Source: Phaseolus vulgaris (Eukaryota > Streptophyta > Magnoliopsida > Fabales > Fabaceae). Taken from it: a DNA stretch of 64,000 nt. Position 1 is the first letter of the stretch, and each line of letters starts with the position of its first letter. The notes under the pieces were generated by a model. That model had not been told where the DNA came from, did not search any database, and was given only the letters and a program-made list of their open reading frames with translations. The translations under genes and the position numbers were made by a program. Where the stretch lies: contig NC_023753.2 in assembly GCF_000499845.2 (NCBI RefSeq), positions 4,920,791 to 4,984,790 on the forward strand. Reading direction: 5' to 3'. Shown here piece by piece: positions 1 to 12,403 of this stretch.

Positions 1-3000
1 AAGAGTCCACCCTGTAGTTGCACCGGGCATTGGTTGTTCTTTTACAAGAATGGCAACTACAGATGTTATCAACGGAAGAAATGATGTCACACCAAAAACA
101 AACCTGCAATAGCATATAATTATTGGAGTTTATACGAACATTAAAAAGATAAAAAAGAAATACTGCTATCAGAAATCAGAAGTATCTTGGTTCACACACT
201 AGTTTCGGTACCTTACTCCATATCTATCCAGCAAAGATCCACTGAAATACGAGCTCACAATTCCACCAAAGGCCGAAGAACCCCAACATAAAGACTGAAG
301 AGATCCCGAGGTGCTTTGTGACTCACCACGTGCCCTCTCCACAACCATTGAATCTACAACCTAAAGCACAGATCAGTGTCTAACATAGTTCTCTGAACCA
401 TTTCTATCTATAGATGACAGAAAACTACAGGCATAATGTCAGAGGCTTATAAAATTCAAAACATAAAACAAGGTGAGTTTGCATCAGTACACTGAGAACT
501 GGTGATGGAAAGGCAAAGCTGCAAAAGGACTAAAATATATATAGCAGTAAGGTATCAATTTAATACCTTAGTGCAATATGAATACCTAAATACCAGATGA
601 TAGAAGGAGTGTGACTAATTAAAATAAAAATATAATCAATTATAAACTAATCAAATCACAAAATGAGGTGATTGCATGCATGCATAAATTTATAAAAAAA
701 TCGTTATTAATGAAGAGAACAAGTAGACAGTTGTCCCTATTTATCCAAAATGTTCCTTGTTCATAAAAAGGAAATAATAAACCAATAAAATTTCATTTGT
801 AAAGGTTAAACAGAAAAAAAAAAAATATATATATATATATATATATTTCTGAAAATATTTATTTTGTTTTCACTCTCTACTTTCCTTATTTTACTCCACC
901 ATGAAAGATTCTTTCATGGATGATGGACGCCCAATAGTTTAGAGGGTGTGTGTAAGGGAAATAAATTTGGAATAGGGAACTAATTTAAATGTATTGAAAT
1001 CTATAAATAGGGGAAGCTAGAAGTTGTAGAAGAGAGGAGGTGCCCTCGAATCACCTTGTTGAATTCTTCCTGGTCATACTGACCCGCATACTCCATAATA
1101 TTCCCAGGGTACATTTCCCGAGTTGTTTGTTCAATTCTTCATGTTTGTTTTATTTTAAACTACTTTAGTGTATCAATTGGTATCGGAACCTTCCACCAAA
1201 TCTCTCAAACTACAAACAAGGGGCATGGATGGTGATGTTGGCATTGCAGTGTTCGTCCAGGACTAGTCAAAGGGCTAGTGCAGAGCCAGCACATATGGGA
1301 GCAGGGCTGCGAAGTGTGGTGGGATGTTAGAACCTACTGCAGGTATGGTACTTAGGTTTCACATTGGAAGGATGGAATTCACTGAGGTTTATAAGGCCCA
1401 GGAATCTCCAACCATAACGATTAGCTTTTGTTTTGTGATTCTCCCATGTTATCATATCACCATATCACTATGCACTAGCCCTTCGCCTGGTCCTGAGCAA
1501 ACACTACAATGCTCATATCACCAGTGCCTTGGTAGTTAAGTGACGTGGAACGTCCAATCCAAGGCTAAGAAAAAAATTAATATTCCTTTGATAGTAAATA
1601 TCAAAGTTGGCAAGAATTCTGGAAAGAGAATTTTGGATGAAATTTTTTAATTTCTGGTTCTTTGTACTCGTGTAAGATTCACTACTGGATAGAGATCAGA
1701 TAACTGAATTTTGATAACAGGATTTTTATGTATTACAGAATTTTGGCATAAATTGATAGCATAAACATTGTTATAATAAGTAAACCATCAAGTAAAAGGG
1801 ATATTCCACCAATCATTTACACTCATAAAATAGATAACATCTAATTAAAAGGAAAGAATATTTATAAAAAAATCTCCCATTCATTTGCAACAAGATATAT
1901 GCACTGGTACATGAAGATAACAAGTATAAAAAAAAAAGCAGATAGGAAGTACACGTACACCAGCATAATTAAAGAATAATGATAATACATACATCACCTT
2001 ACATCTATATATTTTTACCATTTAATTACAAACTATCCTACCCATTTTTCGGTTCAATAAAACACTGTTAGGTGGTCCGCTTGGTGTTGATGTGCAACAA
2101 GCATCATTTTTGTAATTAAATTATTCCAGAGAAAAAATATATGTGAATAACTAAGTGGGAGATACTCACAACATCCGAGAAGGCAACAGAGAAAGATCCA
2201 AGAAGTATGCAAAAAGCAGCACTATATTTGTTATCAACAAAAGTAGCCATCAAACTCCATGAGAGTGCACCAAACAACCCTGATAAAACCAGGTATGACC
2301 TTCTTCGATAACCAAAGAGGGGGACAGAATCACTGCACACCACATTAATTACTTCAATAATGAAAATGCAGTCCCCGGTATAGATAAAATTGAGAAAATA
2401 ATGAAGCACCCACTTCGGGGAAGAGGAAAAAGTGAGTACGTTTTAGACTCACCTAATAAACCCATACAGAGGCTTGACAAGCCACGGCAAAGAAGAAAAA
2501 CCAGCAATAACAGCTGCCTAGTCAACATTTTATGAATGTAAGATGTCAGTCCTACAAATATCAGTTCATAATTGATTCAATCAAAAAAGAAAAGGGATGG
2601 GAAGTTCAAGGAAACACTCTTTTGGTTTCTACATTTGATTCAAGCAAAGGTTGACATACCATTCACACCTTGAGTTAGGTAAATGAACAGATGTTATAAA
2701 ATTGAAATGAAATTAATAAAAAAGATGTGCATGAACAGCATATTAAACAAGTTTAGAAGACACACCTCAGCAGGATCCAAATGCAAATCATCTTTTAAGT
2801 AAAAGTTGACAGCCAGTCTTGCAAGTCCTAATACACCTTGAACAAAATACACCATCGCAACAGCAACATTGTCAGGGGATAAATCTACCCCAAACAATTT
2901 GATGTTGCTTATACCATATTTGTGCTTTTTAGGAGCAACCTTACTAGAGGAAGAAGCCTCTGGATCGATCTCAGTTTCTAAAGCGTCATCTTTTCCAGCA

Positions 3001-3318
3001 CCTGCCACAAAAAATCAAAATCCAACATTGCTGCCATTTTACCATATTTGAAAATAAATTTATGAATTTCAAAATTTAAAAAAATAATAATAATTCAAGC
3101 TCAGTATAAAATACTACATCACTCAGCATAAGCATGATCAATTGCATTAAAGATAACATTTACAAAAGCACATAAGAATATTAAAAAGTTGCATTTGTCG
3201 CGGATGAGGAATTTCAATTTTGAAGCTTACTTATACGAGAAACCAAAAAAGGGTCGCTATCGTCGGTACTGAGTCGAAGAGAGGAGCCGGACCTCGAAAC
3301 AGTGCCGGACATTTCCAT
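1..3318 (-). CDS. Folate-biopterin transporter-like (FBT/BT1 family) membrane protein, 5' part, cut by window edge
   Basis: Six exons read on the minus strand: 3231-3318, 2766-3001, 2453-2517, 2170-2332, 212-360 and 1-103 (continues off the left edge). All have GT donors and AG acceptors, and together they give 804 bases, an open frame of exactly 268 codons. The start was chosen at the first ATG of a short MEM-SGTV leader; longer in-frame starts upstream lie in probable 5' UTR. The protein begins with a polar tail of about 60 residues, then the family block [17 protein letters not shown], followed by [42 protein letters not shown] and [13 protein letters not shown]. These are hallmarks of plant folate-biopterin transporters, a major-facilitator branch of about 500 residues, so roughly the N-terminal half is present. 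I see no obvious transit peptide. The one characterised Arabidopsis member is plastidial, while most paralogues have unknown substrates, so folate transport here is inference. Intron 4 (361-2169) carries a transposon relic. Confidence 0.9.
814..846. repeat. A-run and (AT)n microsatellite
   Basis: A run of A followed by about a dozen AT dinucleotides, in intron 4 of the transporter gene. Confidence 0.9.
921..1560 (+). repeat. Possible Ty1/copia LTR plus leader inside an intron
   Basis: Within intron 4 of the transporter gene. A putative LTR of about 255 bases runs from TGATGG at 921 to TATCA at 1175 and contains a TATA-like ctataaatag near 1001. It is followed at 1177-1190 by ttggtatcggaacc, close to the initiator-tRNA-Met primer binding site typical of copia elements. 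The leader after it (1191-1560) is richer in G+C than its surroundings. No gag or pol reading frame and no second LTR were found, so this is a truncated relic. A perfect 9-bp-arm palindrome at 900-918 abuts it. Confidence 0.4.
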
Positions 3319-3618
3319 TTCCGGCTGATTCCGTCGCTTTCTCCGGCGCAATTGCGGAGTACGAGAGACGATTGGCGTGCGGCGTGTAAGTGAGGGATAA
3401 AAGTTGGAAAATTTGGAGGGTAGAAATGGTAATAGAGACAAAATATAAACGCAAGTCATTTTATTTTATGGGAATATTTACTGGTGTAATTAAATTAATT
3501 AGGGAGTTCAAATTTGAAGCATGTTATCGATGTGGTGGTGTATAAAGATGGAGTCTGGTGCGTGAGGTGTGAATGAATGATGATGTGGTGGTGAATCAAG
3601 ATGGACTTACTTTTTAAG
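3319..3618. other. Upstream region of transporter gene
   Basis: Holds the probable 5' UTR (up to about 3460) and proximal promoter of the minus-strand transporter gene. No confident TATA box was identified. Confidence 0.4.
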
Positions 3619-4130
3619 GTCAATTTCTTCCTCCACTGCATAGTTTCTTCCTGTGGAAATTTCAAAATTACCCTTTAGTAAGAATTTTTTTTTTCTTCAT
3701 TTTCGAATTACATATTTCTAAATTCTAAGATTCATAATAGAAAATTGTTTTCCAAAATTTAGAGTTTTAAACTCTAAAATTTAAAACACAATTTTGCATT
3801 ATGAAATTTAGAATGAACCCAATAAATATATTTTGAATTTTAAAATTTGGAATACAATTTTATATTATAAATTTTATAATTTTGAAGGTATTTTCAAAAT
3901 TTAGAATACAAAATTATATTTCGTATTTTAAAGTTGAAAGTGTATTTTCAAACCCAAAAAAATATCTTTCAAATTATAGAATTTGAAATATTATTTTGTA
4001 CTACAAATTTTAAAGTTCGAAATATATCTAATTAAAAAAGGGAAGGTGTCATAAAAAAATGAGAAAAGACAAAATTGTCATTTCAAGTAGAATATGGAGG
4101 TGCATGATGGAGGTACAGGAAGAAATTGTC
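3619..4130. mobile_element. Mutator-like MITE, about 512 bp
   Basis: Inverted termini: GTCAATTTCTTCCTCCACTG on the left against GACAATTTCTTCCTGTACC read inward from 4130. The flanking 9-mers ctttttaag and cgttttaca match at 6 of 9 positions, compatible with a decayed Mutator target duplication. The termini match the better preserved element at 29805-30218. The interior is AT-rich with many aaattt/gaattt inverted motifs and no reading frame. Confidence 0.6.
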
Positions 4131-5362
4131 CGTTTTACATTTACACTGAAGTTCAAAGTCCTATAAAGGTTGTGTTGGGCCTTTAGAACATTTTTTTTGT
4201 ATCGTTTTATTCGTAACAAAACTGTGTTAAAGCGTATATTGTGAAGAGTGAAAACACATCTAAAAATACAATAGGAATATGTTTTACTAATCTGCCTTGA
4301 AAAAAATAGAGATTCACAATTAAAGCATTTTCATTCTGTATTTTGACAAAAATTTATTGAATATGTTTGCCACATAACTCATATTTAGGTAATAGAGTTT
4401 AACAATTTTGGTTTTGTAAAAACAAAAAACGTATCAATCTTCTTACAGAATTATCTTAGAGGAACTTAAATTTTGCAAGATAAAAAATAGTATTTAAGTT
4501 AAGGATAAGGAAATAATAAAAGTTTACTGGGAGCAGAAATATGTGTGTGTCTTACCAAATCCAGCTTCAAGCATGCACGAAAAAGGAAATTGAAAGTTTC
4601 CAAAAATAAGAAAAAGAAATATTGACAGAGACGTGGTTGGGTTTATCCCAAAGTAAATGAATAAAGAAAGAAGGGTAACTACGTTATGAGTTTACTCATT
4701 AGTTTTACTATCATCTTTGTTTTGCCACAAATGTTGTTCTTAAATATAACGCCACAGAATCATTCCTCTGACCAAGTCAGAAAACTGTTCCCTCCTAAAC
4801 CTTACACCATGTGCTCCACTCCCTCAAACTTTACAAATCCACCAACGGATTATCTAAATGCTCAGTACAACGTCTCCGATCATCATGTACTGTAAATATG
4901 CTAAAAGCACAAACAATCAAACCATATGAAAAGAGAAGAGAATCTACAACAAATGATGTCATTGCTCCTATTCGCGTCATTATAGTATTATCATTATCAC
5001 TTTCCAATACTTTATATTATATAACAATAAACAAAGATAATATGCAAGATTAAGTCACACCCTTGTATCATTACAAAACTGTGGCCAACCCAACAGCAAT
5101 CCCCTAATTCATTCATCATTTCAATATAATCACCTCTACAACAGTATTATCTCTGCCTACAATTCCCCTCTCTACTTCTACATTGCTATCTCAGAGAGGG
5201 TCATGATAACGGATAAGCAGAAATACAAAAACCAGGTACAGTGATCCAGATTTTCAAGGACTATCTTTTGTCCTAGAAAAATAAAAATCAAGGTATTATT
5301 ATTCTAAGCCCTTTCAACTCAAGATCGAATGGCTCTGGGCGTTGGAGGCTAAAGGATTGAAA
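4131..5362. other. Intergenic region and FLZ 3' flank
   Basis: AT-rich DNA between the transporter promoter and the stop codon of the FLZ gene. The last few hundred bases probably include the FLZ 3' UTR (minus strand). No convincing reading frame or RNA gene is visible. Confidence 0.4.
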
Positions 5363-7017
5363 CTATGGCCCGTAAATGTCACTGCCTTCTAATTTGCTCA
5401 TCTCTTCCTCCAAGACCATCCCTTGGTACCGGCATTCATTGCTGCAAAATGCTCTCTCACCCCTGCATTACAACATTACCAACTTCATTCAAGATCTTTT
5501 GTGTTCATTCAATACAAATTAGCAGATCATACTTTCACTCTTGTCCAAAACCAGTTTTTTCTGATATCCTAAAGTAAAAACAGTAGGCAACAACTAACTG
5601 TGCTTGACCAAAATAGAAAATAAAGTTACATTATTTGAACTCATAATTTTCCTAGCCTTTGTTGTTTTAAGAAGCCGGGTGGAAATGGTTATTTACCATT
5701 GAGAATTAAGATAATAGCTCAAAGATACGAAGAGGACAAAATGAAATTAGGCAGATATAGGCCAGCCCCATTCATTATGACATCAATTTAATTTCCTGCA
5801 GAAATATATTCAAGATGTAGTACCGTTTGATGATCAGATATTAAAGCAACTTTGCAGTACACAAATGAGCAAAATCAGCTTTTTTCCTTTCTTTAAATAA
5901 AGACCACTTGAATCCGGTGTCAGCTATTCCTGTTAGAGCCTAGAGCCACATAAGTTCTGACAAATATGCTCGCAGTAGAACTCCCTTCGTTTTTTATTTC
6001 AATCTTGATCAACCCATATAAAACTAAATAAACAAGAATAACACTACAAAAAATACTTTGTTTTTCATAGTAATTTTTCCCAGATTTTTCATAGCTCACA
6101 ATAATCTGTTCACTATAACTTATCCGAGGCAGACAAAATTATTTCAGTCGAGGGTTCATCTAGTCTATAAAAATGAGTAAAATTTGCTGTCAATTCACAT
6201 CTCAAATCGAACATGCCAATTAAATTCCTATTTCAAGAACCAAGAACTGGATAAGTATTTTTATGGGGATAAAGAATAAGCATTACCTGTACATGTAGAT
6301 GTCTTTGCCCTCTCCAAGGTTTCTTTTGCAGTGAAAGCAGACACTCAAAAAGCTTCGAGAGTGATAACTGGTGCGATGAGGGAAACACCCATCTTCCTTA
6401 GCAGAGCACCCAAGTTCGAAGCAGCTACTCTCAATGATGCAATTATCGAATATGTGAGTGGTTCTCGGGTTTGGCCCGTGGGAAATCACACGAGTGTAGT
6501 CCTCAGAGAGTTCCATTTCGCTTGCAGAGAGACACCCCATGAAAACTCGCGGAGAATTAGCACCCCCGGATGCAGATTTTCCCATACACAAACTCCCAGG
6601 TGAATAATTTCCCTTCTCAGCTACGAATTTGGATGATTCAGTTGGAGACAGCGGAGGAATCTGAATCTTAAGCTGAGATCCGAACACAACCATTCGGCTC
6701 TCATGTTTCGAACTCACTTCACTGTGTTTGTCTTCGTCGACAAGAGCGTCAACAAGGCCAAGACCAACACCTTTGGAATCCAATCTGTCCCAGTGACGCT
6801 TGTGTTCACTCCCTGGGGTTCTGGGGCTGTTTGTTTCGGACCAAAAAGGGTTCTTGAAACCGGAGAAAGGCTTGCTGTCGAGTATGGAGGTAGGGCTCAT
6901 CATGGTTTCGGTTTCATGAAAACCTTTGGGAGTGAAATTGGTGAACAACCTCGGAGAACCGAAGAAAGATGATGAAACGGATTTCTTGTACTTTTCTGAA
7001 GAACCAGAATCTGCCAT
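5363..7017 (-). CDS. FCS-like zinc finger (FLZ, DUF581) protein, complete
   Basis: Two exons on the minus strand, 6287-7017 and 5363-5462, separated by an 824-bp intron, give a 276-residue protein from MADSGSS. The FLZ domain at residues 223-257 is split by the intron: FLSVCFHCKRNLGEGKDIYMYR, then RAFCSNECRYQ. The four zinc-binding cysteines are C227, C230, C250 and C254, and the FCSxEC signature is intact. The N-terminal 200 residues are Ser/Pro-rich with short conserved patches (SSFFGSPRLFTNF, SPTSILDSK, GLGLVDAL) seen in the larger FLZ proteins of the MARD1-like group. FLZ proteins act as adaptors that bind the SnRK1 kinase and link energy, sugar and ABA signalling; that role comes from family knowledge. 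The intron position inside the finger is typical of the family. The donor is TACAG/GTAATG and the acceptor TGCAG/GGGTGAG. Confidence 0.93.
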
Positions 7018-8819
7018 TCGACCCCTGTTTTGTTTCTCTCACTTACTAATTCACTCAGTCACCAATCACCTTAGCTTGCTTTTATGTTTCCTGAAACCAA
7101 GACACAGAATATGCCACAAGTTTAGAACCTTGTTAAGTTGTTTGAGTAGTGTTCATATCATAACAGTGCTTGTGTTTGTGTGTGTACAGGAATCACCTGA
7201 AAGGACAAGGTTGGCCAACCAAACGCGGCCATCAGTTTGAAGTGGCAACACCAACACAAGCAAGTTCTGTGAGGCTATAAATTCTGTGAAGGCTTAGACG
7301 AAGAAAAGGGAAAAACTGCAAATTGCAAACAAGTTTCCATGAGTAGAAACATCTCCCTCTGTGACCCCCCAATCAAAAACCAGTGAGAAAAGTGGAGAAA
7401 CAGGTAGAAAATAGGAGTTGTTTTATTTTGTTTAAGAAAAAGGAAAAAGAATGAAAGAAAGATGACTTTTTCCCCGGCTTTCTCGCCCTCGGTTCTCCTG
7501 TTTCTGAGAATAGAATCACGATGGGGCTCTAAAACGACATGCGAAGAGACCCTCAGTGGTCATGATCAAAGGACCAGACGTGCATGCATCAGACAGCAGA
7601 ACAAAGAAGGGTTTGTATTTTTGTTCCTTCTTTTGGCTACCTTTATTTCTCCCTTTCAATTTCTCTACATTTGTGTCTCTCACTTCTGTTTCACCTCAAA
7701 TTATTAGTGCCTTACGAGTAAAAGAGCAATCACCCCTAAGGTAAAACCCACACAACTGGTCCCTAAAATCCCATTTCACCACCAAGATGTAAAAGATAAA
7801 AACTTAAAAGCTACGGTTGTGATGATGATAATTCATACGTAATCCATAAAGCCCCTCTCTTTTCCTCTCCTCTCCCTTTTATGCCTAGTGGGGTTATCTT
7901 TTTTCACTGTGCCCTTTCTCCCTCTTTATTTTCCCACTAGTTCAGGCGTCCATCATGAGCCCTGAAAAATTGGCATGGAGTTGCAGACAGTGCAGTACTG
8001 CGAAAGAGAGAAGCATAAGACACAAGAGAAGGGAAAATTCAGAATTCAGAAATCATAAGCGTTGTGTGGTGGTAGTGGTAGTAGGATGTATAACTCGTTG
8101 GTGTCTTCTTATAAAGACGCGTGTGTTTGAGAATCGATGTTATTTCTTTTCTTTTATTTTACTTTTTAGGATGTGTTGGTTTCAGGAGAAAAGGATCCAT
8201 GGTTTTAACAAAACCACCACACTGCACTCTCTTCTCTCTCAGCAGTGGCAGTAACATGGTTTGAGTTTGATGTGTTTGTGACAAAACAAAGCTAAGGTGG
8301 TGTTTTGTGTGTGGAATTTGCTATCGGCTATCTCAATCTTTCACTCTCAACTCACTCAGCATCACTGGATCAAAGGCAAAATATAAAGTATAATACCATG
8401 CTCACATCATACATGGAACCACTCACGAGACTTCAATTACAAAATGCCTCCATGCCTATATCACGTCTTAATCCAAATTAAATACATAAAAATCAAAATT
8501 GATGCGTATTCGTTGTTAAAAAGTGTACTTCGTTTTAAGTTTACAGAAATAATTACTAATGAGGTTGGTTATGATGTAAATTTATCATGACCTCGCACGA
8601 GGAAAGAGGGCAAAACATAATGGAAGATTCCTCCACCAATATGTTGAATTTTATTACATATATCTAATGAGTTATACCAAGTTGAAAAACTAAAAGTTTA
8701 TAAATCAAATTTCATTGTATTATTATTTAGAGGACTGTTAGCTACTAATTTTATAACAAATATTTTTAAATTTCAGTTGATGATAGAATTAAGAAATTAG
8801 GATAACATATTATGGTGGT
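7018..8819. other. FLZ 5' leader, promoter and intergenic DNA
   Basis: Upstream region of the minus-strand FLZ gene. It contains a pyrimidine-rich tract (7850-7935), which is a GA-rich tract on the coding strand and common in plant leaders and promoters. Short open frames on the plus strand show no family resemblance. From about 8380 the base composition falls back to AT-rich intergenic DNA. Confidence 0.4.
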
Positions 8820-9016
8820 TCGATAATGGTCCTAAGTAGGTGGTCTGATAAATTCAAAAAATATTCACTAAGATAGACTTGAAATGGCTATATGCCATAT
8901 TATAAAAGTGAACTTTAAGTTTAATTCAACTCCATAAAACCGGCTCATGAAGTGAGGTTTGCACCTATTTATATACAATGGAATGTCTTAATATCTAGTT
9001 GATGGAATATCCAACA
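8820..9016 (-). mobile_element. TRIM retrotransposon relic (LTR plus part of the internal domain)
   Basis: Read on the minus strand, 9016 to about 8901 is a diverged LTR starting TGTTGGATATTCC with the block gtgcaaacctca...gagccggttttat. It is followed by a decayed primer-site region (8887-8900) and internal DNA matching the TRIM at 24845-25288. No second LTR is visible. Confidence 0.65.
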
Positions 9017-9837
9017 GAACTTCTAAAATAAATTCTGATAATTTATTTATAAAAAATAGTAAGTTTTTATAACTCTTTAATATATTTTACCGTTAACTGC
9101 CTTTATAAATAAGTCTTATTAAGTAAATAAATAATTATATTTTGAAGAAATACAGAAATTATTCCTTGAATTTTATTCATTTATATGAATCCTTAATTAA
9201 TTTATTATTTTTGTGAAATTCATTTAGTTTAGTATATTCGTTTTCACCATTAGTTTGTAAATATTTTTTGTTGTAATTTAATTAAGAATTAATAAATAAC
9301 TTTTAAACTAAAAGACTTGTCTGCAGTTTTAACAATTAATTTATAAATGTACTGAGTATTTTGATATTCTCATGAGAATTTATTCAATAAGAAACAATAT
9401 TTTGAACGATTATTAGGTATTGAAATAAATTTTAATGCACGTAATAAATTATTACTAGATTACAAATTGTATGTATTATACATTAAAAGTTTAAAAAGTT
9501 TGATTATTACTTCTAATGATATAAAAAATTGTAGTAGTTATTAGCTCTTAAGAACTTCAAATAAGTAAAAAGAAAACAGAATTGTCCTAAATTGTGGAAA
9601 TTAAACGCACTTGAGTTTATTTATTCATGTGTTTCTAAAGCCATCTGATTAAGTAATTGAGCTACGGTACATTTGATTGTGTTATTTTGCTCGTAATAAT
9701 GACGTTTAAATTATCCCTTAGAATTATACAAGTGATTGTGTATGTTTTTTATGAAAAAAATATTTAACTTTTTTTTACCACTTTCAAATTCATTCGTGAT
9801 TTAACTTTTTCTTCTTTTTTTTACAAACTGTTCTCCC
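9017..9837. other. AT-rich intergenic DNA
   Basis: No gene, RNA or recognisable transposon terminus seen. Confidence 0.5.
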
Positions 9838-10010
9838 CAGTTCGAAATCGGTCGAAATACATATAAATTGTTCTCGATTTCCCTTGTGCTTGGTCGATCA
9901 ATTGGATGAGGTGTTAGTAATTGTCTTTATGCTTTGGTAATCGATCTTCTGGGGACAAGAGGGTTCTACCTGCGATTACAGTCTGACGCTCAAGTCAGTA
10001 AGAACACAAA
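9838..10010 (+). repeat. Dispersed-repeat fragment, possibly LTR-derived
   Basis: Contains tacctgcgattacagtctga followed by cgctcaagtcagt. A nearly identical block lies at 16280-16310 on the same strand. The element could not be classified. Confidence 0.4.
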
Positions 10011-11769
10011 ATATGATGTATATAGTGAAATATATTGCTAAGATGCATTGAGGTATTCCTCATGGATAATTGTTTATTAATAAGCTTCCGTTTACTTTGA
10101 TTTTTTACTTTGATTCCTCTAGACATTAATGTATCATATTATAGTAATTTTTCATAAAATCTGAATATAAATAATATAATCAGAATATTTATATAATATA
10201 ATAAAAAACATTAAATAAATAAAATATAACATTCATGGAATATAATTAAAAAATATTTATAATGTAATAAAAATATTATATCAATAGCGCATTCTGAACG
10301 GATTCTAATAAACCTCTGAGTTGGTATGTAAATCCGGTTTGTCCGGCCTAATTCCTAACCAATTATGGTACACAAACATTATTACATGTTATTGTTGTTG
10401 AGATGCATACGAATTACAAATTATTTTAATCCCAATTTTTAACCGACGTTTAAGGTCAGTTGTTGTTATCTCTAAAACAAAAAGTGAGAAACTAGTGAAG
10501 TTGATTGCTAAATTTAATTCTGGTAGTTAAATTTAAGTTTTATAACACTTATTTAAGACTAAAAGTCAATAATACTTAACAATTCATACCATGCCATTCA
10601 CGGTCTATATTATTATTATATAACAAGAGTTTCTTACTATCCTTAATCAAATCTTATTTTTTAATTTAAATTTTTAGTCAATAATTAAATAAGTTAAGCA
10701 TATAATTTATCTTAATGAACTTGAAATTCATGGTATATGTGGGAACGAAAATAGATTTTAAAAGACAAATTATGGTTCCTTTAATTTTGAATTAGATTTT
10801 AGAAGAATTAATTTTTGTGCATTCCCAGTGAGTAGAAATTAAAGTGCAGCGATTGGTGCGTTTAAAAATGAGTACAGAAACGGTAGTGGGGAGTTCACGG
10901 AGGGTGTGTAGAGTTAATTTGTAGACGACCGTCAAATCATATATAAATATACTTTACCATTCTCCTACGTCAACCTAATAATAACGGGTCCCACTTCACT
11001 TCATTTCCAACTTTATTTTTTCAACACTGTTCATATATTCAATTCTCTGACTCCATCTACGTCACTTAACTCCCACCCATATATCTTTTACAATTACTAA
11101 CGTTTTTAATGACAATAAGACCCACCCTCCACTCTCTTTGTTTCTTAAATATTTTTCTCTCTTTTCAAATGAAAATTAATCGCCAAAATAAAAGTTAAAG
11201 TTATCTTAGTTCACAGATATGATTTCCGATTTCAAGGTTTTTGAAAACGTTGTTGAGTTGAAAGTAGTGAAAAATGAGTAGTAGTAAGTAATATTACTAA
11301 GTGGCATGGTAGAGAAAGAAAGAGGGGGGGACCCGTTTTGTGATTAGGCAGTGAGGAGCAGAGGGTGAATCATGGTTCATGATAGCACCAAGCCAAAAAC
11401 CATACCCAACCCATCACTCTCACCCCTTCTAGCCCATTGGTTGGTTCAAATTTGCGTCACTCTTTTCATGCTTCAAGCTTTTCTTTACTCTTTTTGTGGA
11501 TTTCGAGCACGGAACGTCCAATGAAATACTCAATAAGTGGAGGCCACGACGACTCTGCATTATTCATTCTTCATTCTTCAAACATTATTAAAAAAAAAAC
11601 TCCAAATTCTCTAAAACAATACTATATAATCACATAAAATGCTTTAAATTTTAAATTCTGTTGTTAGAAAAAATCTAAATCTTTTAATTTTTTTTATTTA
11701 AAGGAAGCTTCCAACAACATCTTAAATATAATATAGTTGTATGTCATGGATCCAAGTACAATGTAATGA
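10011..11769. other. AT-rich intergenic DNA
   Basis: No supported gene. 10840-11450 is slightly richer in G+C and includes a 7-G run near 11325, but no open frame resembles a known protein. Confidence 0.45.
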
Positions 11770-12060
11770 TGTAATGTATAAACAGATTGTACGTCGATTT
11801 TCTCTTTTACGGTCATTCAATATCATATTAGTGCACATTAGGGGATTCTGGGTCGTCACTTGTAAATGGTAATGATATGTATCATTGAACAAGGCTGACA
11901 AGAGGGGCAGGTGCAGAGAATGTAAGAGAGGGGATTTTTGTATATATTAGAGGAGACACGAGAAACAAAGACAGGTTAACATTTTGGTTAATAATACATT
12001 TATTCTTGACTACATTGGATGTTCTAAGATCGAAACTCGGCAAATCTTTTGTCTGAAACA
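11770..12060 (+). repeat. 5' LTR of gypsy element
   Basis: About 291 bases, TG...CA ends, paired with 14152-14439. Confidence 0.8.
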
Positions 12061-12080
12061 TTTTGGCGCCACCGTGGGGC
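12061..12080 (+). other. Primer binding site region of gypsy element
   Basis: ttttggcgccaccgtggggc immediately follows the 5' LTR. Confidence 0.75.
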
Positions 12081-12112
12081 ACAGGTAAAATCATCATGCG
12101 CCTCAAACTGAA

Positions 12113-12403
12113 AAGCATCACTCTTATCCTTTATCGAATATTGATTTGTTGGTTGATGGAGTGTCAGGATGTGAGTTGTTAAGTTTTATGGACGGATATT
12201 CAGGATATAACCAAATAATAATGCATCCAAAAGATGAAGAAAAAACGACGTTTAGAGGAAGTTTGACGAATTTTTACTATATTGTGATGCCTTTTGGATT
12301 AAAAAATGTTGGAGTTACATACCAACATTTAATGGATTGGATCGTGAAAAAGATGATAGGTAGGAATGTGGAGGCATATGTGGATGATATGGCTTTGAGT
12401 CAT
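12113..12403 (+). pseudogene. Ty3/gypsy reverse transcriptase fragment
   Basis: The frame reads SYPLSNIDLLVDGVSG, FMDGYSGYNQI, MPFGLKN and ends in YVDDM, covering the palm blocks of a chromovirus/Tat-type reverse transcriptase, including the catalytic YVDD. Sequence after about 12400 is no longer pol-like although the frame stays open to 12529. There is no start codon in pol context, and the rest of the polyprotein is missing. The fragment lies between the primer site and an unrelated segment, so the element is dead. Confidence 0.85.

Noticed and set aside
6041..6062. cactacaaaaaatactttg as a CACTA terminus in the FLZ intron
   Set aside because: No subterminal repeats and no partner end; the motif alone is too short.
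6331..7240. Plus-strand open frames across the FLZ gene
   Set aside because: They are antisense to FLZ exon 1 and its leader and resemble nothing; the minus strand carries the FLZ signature.
7955..8254. 99-codon plus-strand frame upstream of FLZ
   Set aside because: No domain, atypical composition, in the probable FLZ promoter.
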